Positions 59,797 to 64,000 of a DNA stretch of 64,000 bases are shown one piece after another. A model generated the notes under the pieces. It made no database searches and was not told the DNA's origin. It was given only the letters and a program-made list of their open reading frames with translations. Numbering within the stretch: position 1 is the first letter of the stretch; the number at the start of each line of letters is the position of its first letter. The position numbers were made by a program, and so were the translations under genes. Origin of the DNA: Pogostemon cablin (Eukaryota; Streptophyta; Magnoliopsida; Lamiales; Lamiaceae); NCBI GenBank assembly GCA_023678885.1, contig CM042970.1:5000355-5064354 (forward strand). The letters are read 5' to 3'.

Positions 59797-59871
59797 GTGG
59801 GTATAATTTGGGGCCCTAAGATTTGGGGGCCCTGGGCGGTCGCCTTTCTTGACTGCTCAGGGCCGGCCCTG
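56422..59871 (-). mobile_element. hAT transposon, 3.45 kb, with decayed transposase
   Basis: Both ends carry the same 14 bp self-complementary sequence CAGGGCCGGCCCTG (56,422-56,435 and 59,858-59,871), followed inwards by related GGGCCCTAGGCG and GGGCGGTCGCC-type sequence. The transposase reads on the minus strand. No matching 8 bp duplication was found (left TAAGGAGA, right CATGCGGA). (TA)n tracts occur near both ends (56,490-56,516 and 59,747-59,792). Confidence 0.8.
56746..59206 (-). pseudogene. hAT transposase with TTF-type zinc finger (ZMYM1-like), broken
   Basis: The start is MFSRKYALGSQKRNKRKR at 59,206, a basic leader usual for this group, followed by a stop and frameshift near 59,140. 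Then comes an acidic Glu/Asn-rich stretch (59,100-58,860). The TTF zinc finger follows (RKWLVYSKSANMVYCFCCKF near 58,690-58,620). The DUF4371-like core is in pieces: NLTFRGMNEKIYQVNNGNF near 58,450-58,390, and 58,210-57,935 with DCTSDVSHHEQM. The region 57,746-57,261 is alpha-helical. The hAT dimerisation domain is at 56,991-56,746, with TIPVTVASAKRSFSKLKLLK and LRS/HSSMSQEILNGLSIL. Stops and frameshifts between blocks rule out activity. The family cuts and pastes DNA at 8 bp target sites. Confidence 0.82.
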
Positions 59872-60112
59872 CATGCGGATCTGCAAAAGTCAGGGCTTGA
59901 GACGGAGGCGGCGACACGTCAGAGTCGTGGGCAGTAGAATTGTCGTAGGAGAGAGACTTGGCGAAGGAGGAGGCGGGCGGTGGAAGGAGGTGGACGATGG
60001 CAGGAAGAAAGACAGTAAAAGTCGAATTAAGAGAGAGAGGGACGCAGGGTGTGAGCACAGAAGAGAGAAATGACCCGATTGGGATTATTTGGACCTTATA
60101 TACCTGATCCAT
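59872..60112 (-). other. TATA-bearing, GC-balanced fragment abutting the hAT
   Basis: On the minus strand a TATA box TATATAAG (60,102-60,095) precedes a CT-rich leader-like stretch, then a Pro/Ser-rich open frame reading LLPPPASSFAKSLSYDNSTA near 60,005-59,945, running into the hAT terminus. The only ATG downstream of the predicted start other than the one at 60,112 is at 59,874-59,872, touching the hAT end. I do not recognise the protein. It could be the promoter and first exon of a gene cut by the hAT, or random. Confidence 0.35.
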
Positions 60113-60922
60113 TTATGAATATGGATCATATTTTTAGGGTACACCAATTGTATAATAGATTAACTCTATTATTTTTAATATAAAGTGATACTCAATTAAA
60201 ATAAAGTAATAACAAAATTGTTGAATTATCCAATAAACAATTAATTAATTAATAATTAATAATAATAATAATAAATATTTTTTTATTAAAACTAAAAAAA
60301 TTAAAAGGATTTAAGATGGCATTATGTCATTTACTTAGTTGAATTATGCACAGGCGTGAAGTGGGCGAAGTTTAAGATTAAAAATGCTTAATTAATTAGC
60401 CAAACAAGGCCTTCTTTTATTTTAATTATTTTTTAATTTAATTTTAAATATATCTTTTTGGGTTAATAGATGATCTGATTCATATAAGTGGATCCGTGTG
60501 ACGGTCTCACCCAATACCTATCCATCCTTTTATGAAACAACAGCCTACTAATATATCCCAAGGACGGAACATTTTCAATAGATTGAATAATCCACCATCT
60601 ATATTATATATTAATCTATAGAATTAGAATTAGAATAAGGAATGAATTATATATTTCTAAACTTGGATTAAAAATCCAAAAACAGTATCCATTTTGGATT
60701 ATGAAATAATAAAATTTTATTGTATATCAACTAAAATCATAATATTACAATTCCACTCATAATATTTAGTTCTTGCATATTTAATTTTCTTTTACATACA
60801 ATTTCATTATCTGATTTCAAGCTCAAGGCTATTGTTAAGTATTAAGATCAAGGAATATATTTTAAATTATAAAGGTTTAGACAATAATAGTATGTATTAG
60901 ATTTAAACGTTATCATGTTGGG
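60113..60922. other. AT-rich intergenic DNA
   Basis: No gene or bounded repeat recognised. Confidence 0.4.
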
Positions 60923-61586
60923 TAGAGTTGTTAAAAAGTTCAAAAATCGTGAGTCCGACCCAGTTAACCTGAAAAAAATTAAGGTTATGACAAAGAAATT
61001 TGAGCCCGTTTAATATTCATACTTTTTGGCCCGTGGGCTAATAGGGCTGGGCTGCGGGCTAATCGGGCCGGCCCGTAGGGCTGCGAATTATTATTATGCT
61101 TAATTAATTTTAACACTCATAATTTATACATCAACCACCCATCACACCCTACCCCCAATCCATCATGGAACAAACTCTCATTATCCTTTAATTTTCTTCT
61201 CTTTTTCATTCTTTCTCTTACTCTAACCCACAATTTTCTTTAATAAATAAAATTATACTAAAATAAATATGTTATAATTAATTTAATTATCACAAATTCT
61301 TTTAATTTTTGTGTTTTAATAATATTTTGCATGTATTAATCTTAATTCTCTCAAATTTTAAATAATGCATTATTTAATTTTTAATTTATTATATTATTTA
61401 TGAGAAATTTAAGTTTATTATTTTTTAATATTTTTTATTGTACAGCCTGCGAGCCCGACCCGTTTAACCCGTATCCCGTTAGAGGTAGGTTAGGTTCACA
61501 TTTTAGCAGCCCGTTTAAACAGGCCCAATTAACCTGAAGCCCGTTTAGCCCGAAGCCTGTTAGGATTGGACCGTTTAATATCTCTA
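60923..61586. mobile_element. hAT-type MITE with 8 bp target duplication
   Basis: Left end TAGAGTTGTTAAAAAG, reversed right end TAGAGATATTAAACGG. The flanking duplication ATGTTGGG at 60,915-60,922 and 61,587-61,594 is perfect. The subterminal regions are rich in GGCCCG, CCCGTTTA and GGGCTAAT words like the MITE at 19,273-20,053. The centre is AT-rich and non-coding. Confidence 0.9.
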
Positions 61587-62066
61587 ATGTTGGGCCTTTA
61601 ATAAGATTCATTTACTTGTCCAAAAAAAAAAGCCCAACAATACAGAAGGCCCACACTATGTTTTCTAATGATCATTGCCAATTTGTCATTTTCCTCCGAC
61701 CTCCATTCATGCCCACCTCCGTAATCTCTTAAAACCTTTGTTAACCCAAGCAGAACCACCCTCCTCTCCTAAGAAGAAGTTTTTGAAATAAGAGAATTTA
61801 ACACATTTCAACCACACCAATGAGTTTTTCCTTAAGATCAAGAGACCATAGGCAAGTGAGATCGATCCCTTTGGACCACAATGTCATCAACTAAGAATAA
61901 TTTTCTGGAGATGATTCATGATCGAGATATATAATAATGTTAGAATCAGACTCATCGCGTACCCAACTGCATAAGAACATGACTGTGACTTGAATTTGAC
62001 TAAGTGAACTCCTATACATTTTGAACTTGTATAGTTGCTTTTGCCAAGAGGATTAGCCCAAAACCA
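61587..62066. other. Unassigned intergenic DNA
   Basis: Starts with the MITE target duplication. No gene seen. Confidence 0.35.
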
Positions 62067-62428
62067 TGTTGGGTTAGCCCAATATAGTGGGCTATGAAAA
62101 ATAATAGAAAGCCCAATAAGAATTATTAATGATGGCCAATAATAACTAATAATCTTTACCCATTAGGAAGAACCCATTCATAGGTTGATTAAAAAGGAGT
62201 AAGGGCATGAATCAATTCAAGGAAGTGGCTGGGAGTGGAATTTCTTGAGTGAAGGAATGAGATAGTGATGTGAAATCATCCAGGAGCGTGAATTAATCAC
62301 CAGAGAGAGAGAGAGAGATTTGAGTGAGAAAACATGGGAGAGAGAAGGAGAAGTGTGAGTGTGAAGGTATTCGCTTTGGGGATCATTAGTTTCTTCACCG
62401 TTTCATTTCAGATTTCGAAGGGGAGTTG
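62067..62428 (+). repeat. LTR fragment related to the copia B LTR
   Basis: TTTCTTCACCGTTTCATTTC followed by AGATTTCGAAGGGGAG parallels TTTCTTCACCGTTTCACTCC and AAATTTGAAGGGGTAG at 24,399-24,433. GGAGCGTGAATTAATCACCAG parallels GGAGGCGTGAATTAGGGAAA at 24,276. The start TGTTGGGTTAGCCC resembles the TGTTGTGGCCC start. Only the first half of the LTR is present. Confidence 0.5.
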
Positions 62429-62440
62429 ATCGGTGATTAC

Positions 62441-63685
62441 CTTTTTAAGAGCAAGTGTACTCTATCATTGTGTAGATCGTGGTAACCAAGTATAAAAATA
62501 TATCGAACCCTATAGAGAAAGTAGTGTATCCGTATTCAATAGATGCTTAATCTAGAAGGATGAGCCGATGATTGAGGTTGAATATTATACTATAATTACC
62601 AACTAAGAATGCAATAAAAGCACAAGTAATAAAATACTTGTAAACAAGTAATATGGTAGATGGTTGAAGGTAGAACAATCTAAGAAGCATGCAAGACTAG
62701 CAACATCATGGATAAGCCATATAGACTCACACATGCACATGCATTGATGAATATCATGTTATGATATTAAAGGCTCTCACATGTAATACAACAAGCTCCT
62801 TCATAAGACATAAGTAGATGTGAATAAATTAGCACCTAAGCAATCTCGACAAGTTCCTAGGAGAGTTTCATTATACTTCCCATTCCCTTATAAGTTACTA
62901 GAGTTCTATAGTAAAGTTTTTCACATAATTTAAGTGCGTTCACACACTACCATTCATACATGTCCTATCATGAGGCTCTAGGTATATTGTGGTCTTCACA
63001 AACTCACTTCACACCAATTGTATAAACAATTCATACAATAATATGATTCAGTTAACTACTTACCACATGCATATAAGTTCACACTCCATATACATATAGT
63101 TAAAAATTAACCACACTTATCATTGCACAAATTGAGAAATAAACATTAATGATAGGAAATATTCATAACAATCATTTCATCAAACACATGGTATGCAAAA
63201 TCTACATTATCCTTAACTAATCATATTACTAGCCTCACAAGAGGACTAGCAAGAAGTTTTCATTAAAAATTCAATATATGCTATTGTTTGCTCCATTTGA
63301 GCCATAAAAAGAAGAAAATAACAAATTTAAGAATGATTGGCTTCCCTTGTGTAGTAGGCATTCTCTTCCTTCAACATGCCACAATCTTCACTGCTTGATG
63401 ATCTTCTCTTCTTAGACTGGTGAATGGATGGAATGATGGATGGATTTGAGGAATTCAAGTAGATTTGATGGATGGAAGGTGTAGAGATGAAGGGTGGATC
63501 AAATGAAGAAATGGCGATGATGTGTATGTTCTAAGGTATAGAATAGGTATAACTGCTACCAAATACGATTCCTCTTGTTAAAATGACACCAATTTTGTAT
63601 TTATAGACCTAGAACCTTTTAGAATTTTGATGCTCATTTAATTTTTAAAATTTGACCGCACTCAACGTTGATCGTTATTTTCTTT
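62441..63685 (-). repeat. Gypsy LTR, truncated U3, first of two in tandem
   Basis: The left part (AGAGCAAGTGTACTCTATCATTG) recurs at 63,693. Features shared with the gypsy E LTR: CTCTATC beginning, the ATTGGCTTCCCTTGTG phrase and GAATGGATGGA block, and a minus-strand TATA box (TATAAATA, 63,605-63,598). Only about 80 bp of U3 lies upstream of that TATA before the next copy begins. Confidence 0.6.
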
Positions 63686-64000
63686 ATGTGCGACTAGAGC
63701 AAATATACTCTATCATTGTGTAGAATGTGGTGACCAAGTAAAAAATAATATCAAACCCTAGGGAGAAAGTGCATGTATCTGTATTCAATAAATACTCACT
63801 CTAAAAGGACTAATCGATAATTGAGAGATGAGATTAACACTACAAATAACAAATAAGCTAGCAACAAATAAGCAAGATACAAATGAGATGGAAGATGGAT
63901 GAAGGTAGAACAATCTAAGAAGTATGCAAGACTAGCAACATTATGGAAAAGACATATAGATTCACACACACACGCATTGGTGAACCCCATGTTATGATAT
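63686..64000 (-). repeat. Gypsy LTR, second tandem copy, runs off window
   Basis: TGTGCGACTAGAGC then TACTCTATCATTGTGTAGA. It follows 62,450-62,770 closely (GTAGAACAATCTAAGAAG, TATGCAAGACTAGCAACAT). Period to the first copy is about 1,245 bp. Confidence 0.65.

Overview
The window reads as a piece of a repeat-rich flowering-plant (eudicot) nuclear genome. It has intron-split genes with GT/AG borders, a plant laccase, a plant-type DEAD-box helicase, tRNA-Met-primed Ty1/copia elements, Athila-like Ty3/gypsy pieces, Stowaway MITEs with the CTCCCTCCGTC terminus, and long (TA)n tracts. I cannot fix the species from sequence alone.

Only two host genes look intact. Between 2,091 and 4,380 (minus strand) lie the first six exons of a DEAD-box RNA helicase of the RH18/Spb4/DDX55 type. 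Its remaining exons lie off the left edge, and its sixth intron carries a LINE tail (about 1-1,345). Between 30,317 and 32,577 (minus strand) lies a complete six-exon secreted laccase of 578 residues with all four copper-binding motifs and a TATA box. Two broken gene pieces sit at 11.2 kb (glycoside hydrolase family 9) and 12.5 kb (lipid-transfer-type eight-cysteine protein).

Most of the rest is transposon-derived. Left to right: a hAT-like element (4.8-5.9 kb); the 3' half of an Athila-like element with a 1.6 kb LTR (6.2-10.8 kb); a 3'-truncated copia (12.8-15.7 kb); a full-length copia (15,850-23,957) that has taken up a hAT MITE in its gag-pol region and a second hAT-like element in its 5' LTR, the latter carrying a Mutator-like element and a Stowaway; another copia with only its 5' LTR (24.2-29.0 kb); the laccase; a young non-autonomous copia with 457 bp LTRs and perfect target duplication (34.8-39.4 kb); Stowaway, hAT and Helitron-like fragments (40.6-43.7 kb); a gypsy gag-protease piece with a 1.7 kb LTR (43.9-48.2 kb); an AT-rich tandem array between (TA)n tracts and GC palindromes (48.5-52.2 kb); AT-rich DNA; a long-inverted-repeat Mutator-like element (55-56 kb); a hAT transposon with a decayed transposase (56.4-59.9 kb); a second hAT MITE (60.9-61.6 kb); and LTR pieces to the right edge.

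I see no new multi-gene system. The strongest observations are structural: nested insertions resolved with target-site duplications, a hAT family found twice against Stowaway termini, a 90 bp repeat series in the young copia leader, and the palindrome-plus-(TA)n family around 43-52 kb.
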